Assembly: GCA_016716665.1 (NCBI GenBank)
Contig: JADJVH010000001.1
Span: 186,001 to 250,000, forward strand
Reading direction: 5' to 3'
Source: Candidatus Opimibacter iunctus
Lineage (GTDB): Bacteria > Bacteroidota > Bacteroidia > Chitinophagales > Saprospiraceae
DNA: 64,000 nt
The notes under the pieces are model-generated. The model was not told where the DNA came from. It did no database searches and saw nothing but the letters and a program-made list of their open reading frames with translations. A program made the position numbers and the translations under genes. Within the stretch, counting starts at the first letter, position 1; each line of letters opens with the position of its first letter. Positions 53,063 through 61,545 of this stretch are shown here, piece by piece.

Positions 53063-53803
53063 TTAAATCACTTTGGCTTCTTCATGCAGGAGCCTCACCA
53101 GTTCATCCATATTGCCCGGATCCACCATTTTCACAGCGGTCTTTGCAGCAGGAACCCGGAAGTCAGTGTGAATGGCAAGACCTTCAGAAGCTACCGGAGC
53201 AACAACCTGAAGGGGTTTCGTTTTAGCCGACATGATCCCGCGCATGTTCGGGATACGTTGTTCGGCCATACCTTTAGCTGCACTGATGACAAACGGGGTA
53301 TTGAGTGAAATTTCTTCTTCTCCACCTTCTATATCGCGGGTCACTAAAGCTGAATCCCCATGAAAGGTCAGCTTGCTCGCATGGGATATAAAAGGGAGAT
53401 CCAGCAAGCCGGCAAGCATACCGCCTACCAATGCACCATTATAATCGATGGTTTCTTTACCGGTAAAGATGATATCATATCCTGCAGCACTGGCATGCGC
53501 TGCAATCTGTTGGGCCACCGTGTAGGCTGAATCCGGATCGATATCCACCCTGATGGCATCATCGGCGCCGATCGCCAGTGCCTTGCGGATGGTGACTTCA
53601 TTGGCAGCCGGACCGCAGTGGATCACGGTGACTGTGCCACCCTTTTCCTCCTTGAGTTCGAGGGCCCTTACCAAGGCATACCACTCATCATACGGATTCA
53701 TGATAAAATTGACCCCATTAGGATCGAAGGCCTTTCCTCCGTCTTTAAAGGCTATGCGTGCTGTTGTCTCGGGGGTCTGGCTGATGGCTACCAATAACTT
53801 CAT
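53063..53803 (-). CDS. etfB: Electron transfer flavoprotein beta subunit
   Basis: A 246-aa protein. Typical parts are MKLLVAISQTPETTARIAFK, MNPYDEWYALVRALELKEEK, the CGPAANEVTIRKALAIGADD segment, the AMP-binding FTGKETIDYNGALVGGMLAG, and PFVISAAKGMAEQRIPNMRG. The beta subunit binds AMP and the dehydrogenase partner. It is the first gene of the etfBA operon, with a -7 element 28 nt before its ATG. The protein length and order of motifs are normal. Confidence 0.97.
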   Translation of the reverse strand: MKLLVAISQTPETTARIAFKDGGKAFDPNGVNFIMNPYDEWYALVRALELKEEKGGTVTVIHCGPAANEVTIRKALAIGADDAIRVDIDPDSAYTVAQQIAAHASAAGYDIIFTGKETIDYNGALVGGMLAGLLDLPFISHASKLTFHGDSALVTRDIEGGEEEISLNTPFVISAAKGMAEQRIPNMRGIMSAKTKPLQVVAPVASEGLAIHTDFRVPAAKTAVKMVDPGNMDELVRLLHEEAKVI

Positions 53804-53831
53804 ACTAGATTCTGATTATCTGTTCCGGGGA

Positions 53832-53839
53832 CAAAGGTA
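53832..53839 (-). promoter_or_regulatory. -7 element of etfBA
   Basis: The minus strand reads TACCTTTG, 28 nt before the etfB ATG at 53803. It is back to back with the opposite-strand element at 53899-53906. Confidence 0.6.
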
Positions 53840-53898
53840 TCTAAAATTGGCTTTTTAGGCCTTGAAAGGGCAAGGAGCCTAAAAGGTTTAATACGGCT

Positions 53899-53906
53899 TA
53901 CATTTG
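53899..53906 (+). promoter_or_regulatory. -7 element 6 nt before the ATG of the TPR protein
   Basis: TACATTTG followed by six nucleotides and the ATG at 53913, again an almost leaderless arrangement. Confidence 0.6.
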
Positions 53907-53912
53907 TCCCTG

Positions 53913-54239
53913 ATGAGCAGAATTGCAGAACTCGAGACCATGCTGGATGAGCGGCCGGACGATCCATTCCTGATCTATGCCCTGGCCAGGGAGTATCAAA
54001 AAGAACCTGCGGGGACCATGCAGGCCCTGCTGATGTTTGAGCATCTGGTCAATCATCATCCGGATTATATAGCCACCTATTATCATTATGCCAAAATGCT
54101 CTATGGCATTGGTAATCAACCCGAAGCGATCAGGTTGCTGGAACTTGGCATTGAAAGGGGGCTTGCCGCAAAGGATATGCATGCCGTATCGGAGATGAAG
54201 GGGATGCTGATGGGCTGGGGATCTGATGAGGATGCATAG
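53913..54239 (+). CDS. Small tetratricopeptide-like protein
   Basis: A 108-aa protein. The order MSRIAELETMLDERPDDPFL, IYALAREYQKEPAGTMQALL, MFEHLVNHHPDYIATYYHYA and KMLYGIGNQPEAIRLLELGI shows helix pairs of the TPR type (about two and a half repeats). Such modules mediate protein-protein contacts; no catalytic part is seen. I use ATG at 53913 rather than the TTG at 53904, because the TTG lies inside the -7 element at 53899-53906. It is divergent from etfBA and followed by a repeat array that begins right after its stop codon. Confidence 0.82.
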   Translation: MSRIAELETMLDERPDDPFLIYALAREYQKEPAGTMQALLMFEHLVNHHPDYIATYYHYAKMLYGIGNQPEAIRLLELGIERGLAAKDMHAVSEMKGMLMGWGSDEDA

Positions 54240-54450
54240 GGCAGAGAGCAAAGGCTGAAGAGGCGAAAGAGGCTGAAGGCAGAATAGCATATCGAAGCGC
54301 AGCGGAGATCCCACACGCTGCGAAGCCGTAAAGCGGGAGGGCAGAGAGCATAGGGCATAGGGCATAGGGCATAGAGCAAAGGCGAAAGAGGCTAAAGGGG
54401 CCAAAGGCAGAGAGCAGAGGGCATAGGGCATAGGGCAGCATAGAGCAAAT
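54240..54450. repeat. Mixed short tandem array with structured element
   Basis: Begins with GGCAGAGAGCAAAGGCTGAAG and GAGGCGAAAGAGGCTGAAGG units. At 54292-54346 lies the AGCGGAGATCCC (54301-54312) element whose second block (54314-54346) is identical to 1107-1139. After it GGGCATA heptamers (54348-54375), GAGGCTAAAG units and again GGGCATA units continue to about 54450. It fills most of the 302-bp gap between the convergent TPR and dapF genes. Confidence 0.87.
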
Positions 54451-54541
54451 GGCATTGAGGATTGGGTAAGACTTCTCCTTTTTACCCCGGGGTTGCACAG
54501 CACACAGGGGAGAGCCCTTGCGTGCGAAGGGGCAAAAGGAG

Positions 54542-55342
54542 CTACGGGCAGGGAATTTCGCCTTTGAAGACTTCTACAGCGGGGCCGGTGAGGGTTACCT
54601 TCTTGAATTCACGAGATCCGGTACGATCGAAATCGACTTTCAGGTCTCCGCCTAGGGCATGGATGATCCAGGAGGAGACTTCGACGAGTGAGTGATAGGA
54701 GGACCCGATCGCAGCGGCTACCACACCTGTTCCACAGGCATAGGTTTCATCTTCTACGCCACGCTCATAGGTCCGGACAGTAATCTCGCCAGGGCCGGTC
54801 TGTTGTACAAAATTGACATTGATGCCTTCCTCAATAAATCCGGGGCTGTTTCTGATCGCCCTACCCTCCCTGAAAACATCTATGTGGGTTACATCATCCT
54901 GGAAGGTGACATAGTGGGGTGAACCAGTATGCAGGGTAAGCGCTTTATCATCAACCATGCTAATGTCATGCACATCGGTCATAGATATCCTGACCAGCCC
55001 ATCATGTAATACTTCGCCTTCGTGCCAGCCATCTGTGCCGAGGAAACGGCATTTACCCTGATGTACGCCAAGAGCTGCAGCAAACGCAACAATGCATCTC
55101 CCACCATTTCCACAAAAAGTGCTGGTGCGGCCATCTGAATTGTAATACCGCATAAAAAAATCTGCTCCATCCCTGCCAGCCTGCAATAAGATCAAGCCAT
55201 CCGCACCGATCCCAAATCGCCTATGACACGCATTGGCTATCCAGGCTTCGTTCATCTGGCTTTCCCATAGGCCGGCGCGGTCGTCAACCATGATAAAGTC
55301 ATTTCCGGCGCCGTGGTATTTGACAAATGGAATGAGTAGCAT
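54542..55342 (-). CDS. dapF: Diaminopimelate epimerase
   Basis: A 266-aa enzyme that interconverts LL- and meso-diaminopimelate for lysine and peptidoglycan. It shows IPFVKYHGAGNDFIMVDD at the start, the first catalytic cysteine C77 in STFCGNGGRC, and the second C203 in TYACGTGVVAAA, with NPHVTFQ-like HYVTFQDD and GINVNFVQ in between. Both cysteines act as general acid and base, and both are present. The length is normal for the family. Start at the ATG at 55342; a -7 element lies 39 nt upstream. Neighbours do not belong to the lysine pathway. Confidence 0.96.
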   Translation of the reverse strand: MLLIPFVKYHGAGNDFIMVDDRAGLWESQMNEAWIANACHRRFGIGADGLILLQAGRDGADFFMRYYNSDGRTSTFCGNGGRCIVAFAAALGVHQGKCRFLGTDGWHEGEVLHDGLVRISMTDVHDISMVDDKALTLHTGSPHYVTFQDDVTHIDVFREGRAIRNSPGFIEEGINVNFVQQTGPGEITVRTYERGVEDETYACGTGVVAAAIGSSYHSLVEVSSWIIHALGGDLKVDFDRTGSREFKKVTLTGPAVEVFKGEIPCP

Positions 55343-55381
55343 TGGAGGTGTCTTTTTTTAAACGGGTATCTGATCAGGGTG

Positions 55382-55389
55382 CAAAGTTA
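55382..55389 (-). promoter_or_regulatory. -7 element of dapF
   Basis: The minus strand reads TAACTTTG, 39 nt before the ATG at 55342. Confidence 0.6.
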
Positions 55390-55422
55390 AGGGAAAGGGG
55401 GATCGAAAAAACAATAATTGCC

Positions 55423-55470
55423 TAGGCTATAAAGCCGGGGCTCTAACCCGTGGTTAAAGTCCTACCGTTT
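55423..55470. repeat. REP-like palindromic stretch
   Basis: GGCTATAAAGCC can fold on itself, and the flanking GGGGCTCTAACCC and GTGGTTAAAGTCC parts are partly complementary. Such GGCTTTA/ACCCGTGG words look like a dispersed intergenic element. No gene is present in the 449-bp gap 55343-55791. Confidence 0.45.
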
Positions 55471-55521
55471 ATTTTTATATCGGAATTGGCATGTTTTAAA
55501 ATTTCCGTAGGAAATAAAAAC

Positions 55522-55629
55522 GCCGCTGGATGGAGTTCTCTCCGCCAGCAGGATGATTCCAATTCAGGATTCCTTTGGGTATTCATTCTCAGTATTCATT
55601 GGTTGGCGGAGAGAACTCCATCCAACGGC
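55522..55629. repeat. 108-bp element with 26-bp inverted ends
   Basis: The arm at 55522-55547 (GCCGCTGGATGGAGTTCTCT and on to CCGCCA) and the arm at 55604-55629 are reverse complements with one mismatch. The 56-bp interior has no frame. The form fits a MITE or a large palindromic element; no transposase is nearby. Confidence 0.6.
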
Positions 55630-55791
55630 CCTTGGCCGATTATACTTCAATATCCTTTAATGGTTGGCAGAGGAAACATTAGAATAGAAAACGTTAGGAT
55701 AACTTTAAGATCAAAACTATCAGGGCAGTACAATGTTTATGATCCTTAGCGAGTTTTGAGTTATATTTCCATACATAAACCACACACCACA

Positions 55792-57213
55792 ATGAAAAAA
55801 TATGCCCCGTTTATCGTGACCGGCTTGCTGAGTGCCAGTCTTGCGCTTGGTCTGTTTTCATTGATCTATACGCCTAAAGTTGAGACTGCATCTCTTGCAC
55901 CACAAACCGTGCTGACCAATTATTCCCCATTTGGGATATCGGCCCCAACGGTACCTGTTGGAAGCCCTGACCTGGTGGTGGCTGCAAATGCATCTAAGCT
56001 TGCAGTCGTCTATATCGAATCGCGGTCTGATGCCGTAGGCACCTATTTTGGAAGACATACGTCGGAAGCGAGCACAGGATCAGGGGTGATTATTTCTGAA
56101 AACGGATATATCGCAACCAATCATCACGTGGTGGAGGATGGTAAAGAATTTTCAGTGCTGATGGATGATGGCAGGGAGTTTGAAGCCAGGCTGATCGGGT
56201 CAGATCCTTCCACAGATCTTGCGCTGCTAAAGGTTGATGCTACTGCATTGCCACATTTGAGTTTTGGCGATAGCGATTCCCTGATGGTGGGCGAATGGGT
56301 GCTGGCGATTGGGAATCCATTCAGATTATACTCGACAGTCACTGCAGGAATCGTAAGTGCCAAATCAAGGAACATCAATATCCTGGATGAATCCGGTATC
56401 GAATCATTTATACAGACTGATGCTGCGGTCAATCCGGGCAATAGTGGTGGAGCATTGGTCAATACACGCGGACAGTTGATGGGCATCAATACGGCCATCA
56501 TGACCTATAGTGGCCAGTACGAAGGATTTTCGTTTGCAATCCCTTCCAACCTGGTCAGGAAAGTACTTGAAGATATCAGGGAATACGGCTCTATCAAACG
56601 GGGCTGGCTGGGCGTTGTCATACGACCAGTCGATGCTACTTCTGCAAAGTCAGCAGGCCTGCCTGAAGTATCAGGAGTGATCATAGAACGCGTCAATGAA
56701 TCCAGTGCTGCTGATATCGCAGGGCTGGAAGAAGGTGATGTAGTCATTGCCATCGATGGACAGAAAATTATCACTTCCCCTGACTTTATGGGCAAGGTCG
56801 GCCAGCACAGGCCCGGCGATGTGCTGCGCGTCGAATATATCAGGGATGGCAAGAGGAAAGAAACAAGGGTCAAGCTCAGCGACTCCAGGAATGCTCCTAT
56901 TGCTGAATCAACTTCTACTACATCTCCGGATGAAATCCTGAGTGCGATCGGCATGAATGTGCGTGACCTGAGTGCAAGTGAAGTTTCCAGGCTGCCAAAG
57001 GACGGCGTCATCGTGAGTGCGATTGCACCCGGAAGCAAGATTGCCAAAGCCAATATGGAAGAGAAATTTATCATCACCCGCATAAACGGTGTACCGGTCA
57101 AGAACACTGAAGACCTGAAAGCGGAACTGAAGCATGCAGGATCAGGGCTTTATCTCCAAGGATATTATGAGGAATATCCAGGGGACTTTGCGTATACGCT
57201 GGCGATCAAGTGA
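55792..57213 (+). CDS. htrA: HtrA/DegP-family periplasmic serine protease with two PDZ domains
   Basis: A 473-aa protein. An N-terminal membrane segment or signal (YAPFIVTGLLSASLALGLFS) is followed by a trypsin-like domain (about 65-265) with the triad H112 in ATNHHVVEDG, D142 in STDLALLKVD and S218 in NPGNSGGAL. Two PDZ domains follow (about 275-365: GWLGVVIRPVDATSAKSAGL; 380-470: VSAIAPGSKIAKANMEEKFI). HtrA proteases and chaperones remove misfolded proteins in the periplasm. I chose the ATG at 55792, which starts the membrane segment, rather than one at 55756. It is a single gene without close neighbours on its strand. Confidence 0.93.
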   Translation: MKKYAPFIVTGLLSASLALGLFSLIYTPKVETASLAPQTVLTNYSPFGISAPTVPVGSPDLVVAANASKLAVVYIESRSDAVGTYFGRHTSEASTGSGVIISENGYIATNHHVVEDGKEFSVLMDDGREFEARLIGSDPSTDLALLKVDATALPHLSFGDSDSLMVGEWVLAIGNPFRLYSTVTAGIVSAKSRNINILDESGIESFIQTDAAVNPGNSGGALVNTRGQLMGINTAIMTYSGQYEGFSFAIPSNLVRKVLEDIREYGSIKRGWLGVVIRPVDATSAKSAGLPEVSGVIIERVNESSAADIAGLEEGDVVIAIDGQKIITSPDFMGKVGQHRPGDVLRVEYIRDGKRKETRVKLSDSRNAPIAESTSTTSPDEILSAIGMNVRDLSASEVSRLPKDGVIVSAIAPGSKIAKANMEEKFIITRINGVPVKNTEDLKAELKHAGSGLYLQGYYEEYPGDFAYTLAIK

Positions 57214-57218
57214 GGCGG

Positions 57219-57303
57219 GGAAAGAATAAGGAATATCGAATAAGGAATATCGAAGTACGAAGTAGAAGTACGAAGTAGAAGTACGAAGTTGAAGTTGAAG
57301 TAC
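57219..57303. repeat. GAATATC and AAGTACG/AAGTAG short tandem arrays
   Basis: GGAATATCGAATAAGGAATA is followed by CGAAGTAGAAGTACGAAGTA and GAAGTTGAAGTTGAAGTAC; units have a period of 6-7 bp. It lies between the convergent HtrA and SET genes. Confidence 0.85.
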
Positions 57304-57313
57304 TATTGAGGAT

Positions 57314-57925
57314 TCAATTGTTTTGGCCTATCAGCATCTTGCTGTCTTCGAAGTAGTGATTTAGGATTGACTTCATCTTCCGCTGGCCATTGATTACTTC
57401 ATTGATTTCCTTTTGTAAATCTGAAGAAAGCAATTGCATCAATGGCTGTTGGACTTGCAGGATTAATGGGAAGCTATCCCGGACGATTGCATCCCACTGC
57501 TCGTGGTACCTGAGTAAATCATCAGGGTAGACCTGCGTCCTCGGTGAGTTTTCGGGCCTGGCTTCAAAAGGCTCTTCCAGGTTAAGATAGCCGTAGTCGT
57601 TGGTGAGTTCCTCGCCGGGCAGGATATCCCTGATGGCAATTTCAAAATCATAGCCTGTAGAGAGGCTGTTTGAATTGAAACTATGGTTGACATAGCGTCC
57701 AAAATCCCAGCATAGGACATACTGGCTCAAGCTGTTTCGATAGCTGTACTTATCGAGGATATCCAGATGGAGCTGGTCCATCATTTCTAACTGGTCCGGT
57801 GTATAGACCTGGTCAAACCTATCGAGTGCCCAGGTGATGGTGCCACGTGGGATTTTCTTTGTGGCGAAGAGGCCATAGCCTATCTCATCATCGATGTACT
57901 GGAGGGCGGTGTCCGGGTGAATCAT
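57314..57925 (-). CDS. SET domain protein
   Basis: A 203-aa protein. Its start MIHPDTALQYIDDEIGYGLF is followed by ATKKIPRGTITWALDRFDQV. The SET signature motifs are GRYVNHSFNSNSLSTGYDFE (NHS motif of the AdoMet pocket) and GEELTNDYGYLN (ELTxDY catalytic tyrosine), in correct order. SET enzymes methylate lysines; bacterial members of this small type act on ribosomal or other proteins, and the target is unknown. I start at the ATG at 57925 rather than the GTG at 57949, since the GTG overlaps the -7 element. Cytoplasmic, single domain. Confidence 0.88.
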   Translation of the reverse strand: MIHPDTALQYIDDEIGYGLFATKKIPRGTITWALDRFDQVYTPDQLEMMDQLHLDILDKYSYRNSLSQYVLCWDFGRYVNHSFNSNSLSTGYDFEIAIRDILPGEELTNDYGYLNLEEPFEARPENSPRTQVYPDDLLRYHEQWDAIVRDSFPLILQVQQPLMQLLSSDLQKEINEVINGQRKMKSILNHYFEDSKMLIGQNN

Positions 57926-57948
57926 ACATGTGTTTTCTAAACAGGACA

Positions 57949-57956
57949 CAAACTTA
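57949..57956 (-). promoter_or_regulatory. -7 element of the SET gene
   Basis: The minus strand reads TAAGTTTG (TAnnTTTG), 23 nt before the ATG at 57925. Confidence 0.5.
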
Positions 57957-58115
57957 AAAAGGGAGAATATAGACTATGGGCTGAATTGTGTTAACTGAAC
58001 GTGAAAATGGAAATCATGAGGTTGTTGGTGGGGAGACCAAAAATGGCCATGGGGCGATATATCCGGCTAAACGAGATCCCTGAATCGGGATACCCTCCGC
58101 TCAGGCGGGATTCCT

Positions 58116-58123
58116 TATCTTTG
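58116..58123 (+). promoter_or_regulatory. -7 element 8 nt before the lepA ATG
   Basis: TATCTTTG, then eight nucleotides and the ATG at 58132. The transcript would have almost no leader. Upstream (58060-58110) ATCCCTGAATCGGGAT and CCGCTCAGGCGGGAT words form small hairpins, similar in letters to the AGCGGAGATCCC elements. Confidence 0.65.
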
Positions 58124-58131
58124 CACCCCTT

Positions 58132-59922
58132 ATGAAGAATATCCGCAACTTTTGCGTCATTGCCCATATAGATCACGGTAAAAGCACCCTGTCTGACCGC
58201 CTGCTGGAGATCACCAAAACGGTCGCTATGCGGGACATGGTGGCCCAGACGCTGGACAATATGGACCTGGAACGGGAACGTGGGATCACGATCAAGAGTC
58301 ACGCCATCCAGCTTTATTACAAGCGCCCCAATGGCGAGGAGTATACCCTCAACCTGATCGATACCCCTGGACACGTTGACTTTTCCTATGAGGTTTCAAG
58401 GTCTATTGCTGCCTGTGAAGGCGCCTTATTGCTTGTAGATGCAACCCAGGGTATCCAGGCCCAGACCATTTCCAACTTATACCTGGCTATCGAGCATAAT
58501 CTGGAGATCATCCCGGTGCTCAACAAAATAGACATGCCCAATGCCATGATCGATGAGGTGACTGACCAGATCATTGACCTGGTTGGGATCCCAAAATCAG
58601 ATATTATCCTGGCGAGTGGCAAGACCGGTGAGGGTGTGGATAAGATCCTGGAAGCGATAGTTGAGTTTATTCCACCACCAAAAGGGGACCCAAAAGCGCC
58701 TCTCCAGGCTTTGATCTTCGACTCCGTATTCAATTCCTTCCGCGGGGTCATTGCCTATTTCAGGATTTTCAATGGTACTATCCATAAAGGGGAAAAAGTA
58801 CGTTTTGTCAATACCGGAGGCGAATACAATGCCGATGAGGTTGGCATCCTCCAGATGGACCAAGTGCCAAAGCCTGAGCTCTCTGCCGGCAATGTAGGCT
58901 ATATCATCACCGGGATCAAGGAATCCAAAGAGATCAAGGTAGGGGATACGATCACTACAGCTGCCAACCCTACACAGGAAATCGTCAAGGGGTTTGAGGA
59001 TGTGAAGCCAATGGTCTTCGCCGGTATCTACCCTATCGACAATGATGACTTTGAAGACCTGCGGGATAGTCTTGAAAAATTGCAGCTCAACGATGCCAGC
59101 CTTGTCTTCGAACCTGAAACCTCGATAGCCCTTGGATTTGGATTCCGATGCGGCTTTCTCGGCATGCTGCACCTTGAAATCATCCAGGAGCGCCTGAGCC
59201 GTGAGTTTAACCAGGAGGTGATCACCACGGTACCAAACGTATCCTACAGAGCCTTTACCAAGCGGGATGGCCTGATGGTGATCAATACGCCAAACGACCT
59301 TCCTGATCCTACGCTGGTAGATTATATCCAGGAGCCATACATCCATGCGCAGATCATTACCAAGCCGGAATATATCGGTGCCATCATGAACCTCTGCCTT
59401 GAAAAGAGAGGGATGTTGATGCATCAAAATTACCTCACCCCTACACGCGTAGAGTTGAGTTTTGATCTGCCACTCGCGGAGATTGTCTTTGACTTTTACG
59501 ATCGTCTCAAATCGATATCGAGGGGTTATGCGTCCTTTGACTATGCGCCAAAAGATTACAGGATTTCTGACCTGGTCAAGCTGGATATCCGCCTCAACAG
59601 TGAACCTGTAGATGCCTTGTCATCCCTGGTTCACCGGGATAAGGCTGAAGCATTTGGACGGAAGATCTGTGCCAAGCTGAAAGAGCTGATCCCACGCCAG
59701 CAGTTTGTGATCGCTATACAGGCCTCTATTGGTGCCAAGATCATCGCACGTGAAACGATCTCTGCTATGCGCAAGGACGTTACGGCCAAGTGTTATGGTG
59801 GGGACATCTCCCGTAAGCGCAAGCTGCTTGAAAAACAAAAAGAGGGTAAGAAGAAAATGCGCCAGATCGGTAGTGTCGAAGTACCACAGAAGACCTTCCT
59901 GGAAGTACTCAAACTGGATTAA
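58132..59922 (+). CDS. lepA: Elongation factor 4 (LepA)
   Basis: A 596-aa translational GTPase. The G domain shows AHIDHGKSTLSDRLLE (G1), RGITIKSHAIQL (G2), DTPGHVDFSYEV (G3) and NKIDMPNA (G4). Domains II, III and V follow, and the C-terminal domain specific to LepA has the SFDLPLAEIVFDFYDRLKSI, DYRISDLVKLDIRLNSEPVD and KCYGGDISRKRKLLEKQKEG blocks that set it apart from EF-G. EF4 acts on ribosomes and influences initiation and stalled elongation. Length and motifs are complete. It lies 6 bp before the glycosyltransferase gene, so these are likely cotranscribed. Confidence 0.97.
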   Translation: MKNIRNFCVIAHIDHGKSTLSDRLLEITKTVAMRDMVAQTLDNMDLERERGITIKSHAIQLYYKRPNGEEYTLNLIDTPGHVDFSYEVSRSIAACEGALLLVDATQGIQAQTISNLYLAIEHNLEIIPVLNKIDMPNAMIDEVTDQIIDLVGIPKSDIILASGKTGEGVDKILEAIVEFIPPPKGDPKAPLQALIFDSVFNSFRGVIAYFRIFNGTIHKGEKVRFVNTGGEYNADEVGILQMDQVPKPELSAGNVGYIITGIKESKEIKVGDTITTAANPTQEIVKGFEDVKPMVFAGIYPIDNDDFEDLRDSLEKLQLNDASLVFEPETSIALGFGFRCGFLGMLHLEIIQERLSREFNQEVITTVPNVSYRAFTKRDGLMVINTPNDLPDPTLVDYIQEPYIHAQIITKPEYIGAIMNLCLEKRGMLMHQNYLTPTRVELSFDLPLAEIVFDFYDRLKSISRGYASFDYAPKDYRISDLVKLDIRLNSEPVDALSSLVHRDKAEAFGRKICAKLKELIPRQQFVIAIQASIGAKIIARETISAMRKDVTAKCYGGDISRKRKLLEKQKEGKKKMRQIGSVEVPQKTFLEVLKLD

Positions 59923-59928
59923 TACCGC

Positions 59929-61545
59929 ATGGGCCAGTCACCCGGACTATCCTCCGATCGCATACCCTGGGTATGGATCCTGGTCGCAGCAGGTGCCCTA
60001 CTCTATATTCCGTTTATCGGTGGCGTATCCCTCTTTGACTGGGACGAAATCAATTTTGCAGAGATCAGTCGTGAGATGATCACTACAGGTGATTACCTCA
60101 ACATCCATATCAACTACAAACCGTTTTTCGAAAAACCACCATTCTTTTTCTGGTTGCAGGTATTATGCATGAAGGCTTTTGGCATCAATGAATTTGCGGC
60201 CCGCCTGCCTAATGCGATTGGTGGTATACTTACCCTTATACTTCTCTTTAAGATCGGGACAAGATGGATCGACCGCCGTTTCGGCCTTTTCTGGGCCTTG
60301 TCCTATATGGGTTCCATTCTGCCCGCACTCTACCACAAATCGGGGATTATAGATCCGTGGTTTAACCTCTTTATATTTTCAGGCATCATAGCATGGGTAG
60401 AAGGGACTAAGACAAATGCCTTCAAGTGGTTTCTTGTCAGCGGGCTATTGAGTGGCATGGCTGTATTGACTAAAGGCCCTGTGGGTCCGTTGTTGATTGG
60501 TCTAACAGTGCTCATCATGCGCTTATGGTCAAGAGACTCAAATTACCTTGGTGTAAAAGCTGTACTACTTTTCATCCTTGGCAATAGCCTTGTGGCCGGA
60601 GTGTGGTTTGGGATCAACTGGATATCCAATGGACCGGATTTCATTCTTGCATTCCTGAAATACCAGGCTGAGTTGCTTACTGAATCGGTAGCAGGGCATA
60701 AAGGATTTCCGGGATATCATTTTGTTGTCGCACTCTTTGGCATTCTCCCTGCATCCTTATTCGCACTGGGTGGGTTAAGGAAAAGAACATCAGATGAAAA
60801 TCAGGAAGAGTATTCATTACGTTTGTTGATGATCATCCTGATGACGGTAGTGATCGTACTCTTCAGTGTTGTGCAAAGCAAAATCGTGCACTATTCGTCC
60901 CTCGCCTATTACCCGGTGAGCTTCCTCAGTGCCTGGGTCATCTGCAGGATACTGGATGGAAAGCACAAGTGGAGTGCATGGCATCTTGCACTGTCCGTAT
61001 CCGTCATCACGATTATAGCTGCAGCAATGATCCTGCTTCCGTTGGTAGGCCAGCACATTGATTGGTTAAAGGCCACATTTACATTTGACAAGTTCACCAT
61101 AGCAACACTTGATGCAAAAGTATCCTGGGGTGTCATAGATTATACACCTGCTGTCTGGCTGATTGCCATCCTGGCTGCTACCCTGCTCTTGTGGAAGAAA
61201 ATGCAAAAAGAATATGCATTGCTCACCCTGTTTGGCGGCATGGGCTTATTTGTCACCATAGCCCTGATCTTTTTTATCGGCAAGATTGAGCGGTATAGCC
61301 AGCATGCGGCTGTTGAATTCTGTGAAAAATATGAAGGGCAACAGGTGGACATCAAAACCATGGGCTTTAAAAGTTATCTCCCGTTTTTCTATGCCAGGAA
61401 ACCCGTGCCCGATACAACCAATACTGCCGGGCAATGGCCGACCTATTATATCCTGAAGGTGGATAAGCGTAAGAAGCTAGCGGAACATCCGGAGTTGGAA
61501 ATCCTCTACGAGAAAAACGGGTTCATTTTCCTGAAAGAAAAATAA
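59929..61545 (+). CDS. GT-C membrane glycosyltransferase (ArnT/family 39-like)
   Basis: A 538-aa membrane protein with about twelve hydrophobic segments. The first periplasmic loop has SLFDWDEINFAEISREMITT, whose Asp-Glu pair near D37-E40 is the usual catalytic site of ArnT/PMT-type GT-C enzymes, followed by YKPFFEKPPFFFWLQVLCMK, the matching family block. Later parts include GMAVLTKGPVGPLLIG and LSAWVICRILDGKHKW. Such enzymes take the sugar from a polyprenyl-phosphate carrier and add it to lipid A, protein or polysaccharide at the outer face of the inner membrane. The acceptor is unknown. It ends on the palindrome that follows, its last codon sharing the base at 61545. Confidence 0.88.
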   Translation: MGQSPGLSSDRIPWVWILVAAGALLYIPFIGGVSLFDWDEINFAEISREMITTGDYLNIHINYKPFFEKPPFFFWLQVLCMKAFGINEFAARLPNAIGGILTLILLFKIGTRWIDRRFGLFWALSYMGSILPALYHKSGIIDPWFNLFIFSGIIAWVEGTKTNAFKWFLVSGLLSGMAVLTKGPVGPLLIGLTVLIMRLWSRDSNYLGVKAVLLFILGNSLVAGVWFGINWISNGPDFILAFLKYQAELLTESVAGHKGFPGYHFVVALFGILPASLFALGGLRKRTSDENQEEYSLRLLMIILMTVVIVLFSVVQSKIVHYSSLAYYPVSFLSAWVICRILDGKHKWSAWHLALSVSVITIIAAAMILLPLVGQHIDWLKATFTFDKFTIATLDAKVSWGVIDYTPAVWLIAILAATLLLWKKMQKEYALLTLFGGMGLFVTIALIFFIGKIERYSQHAAVEFCEKYEGQQVDIKTMGFKSYLPFFYARKPVPDTTNTAGQWPTYYILKVDKRKKLAEHPELEILYEKNGFIFLKEK

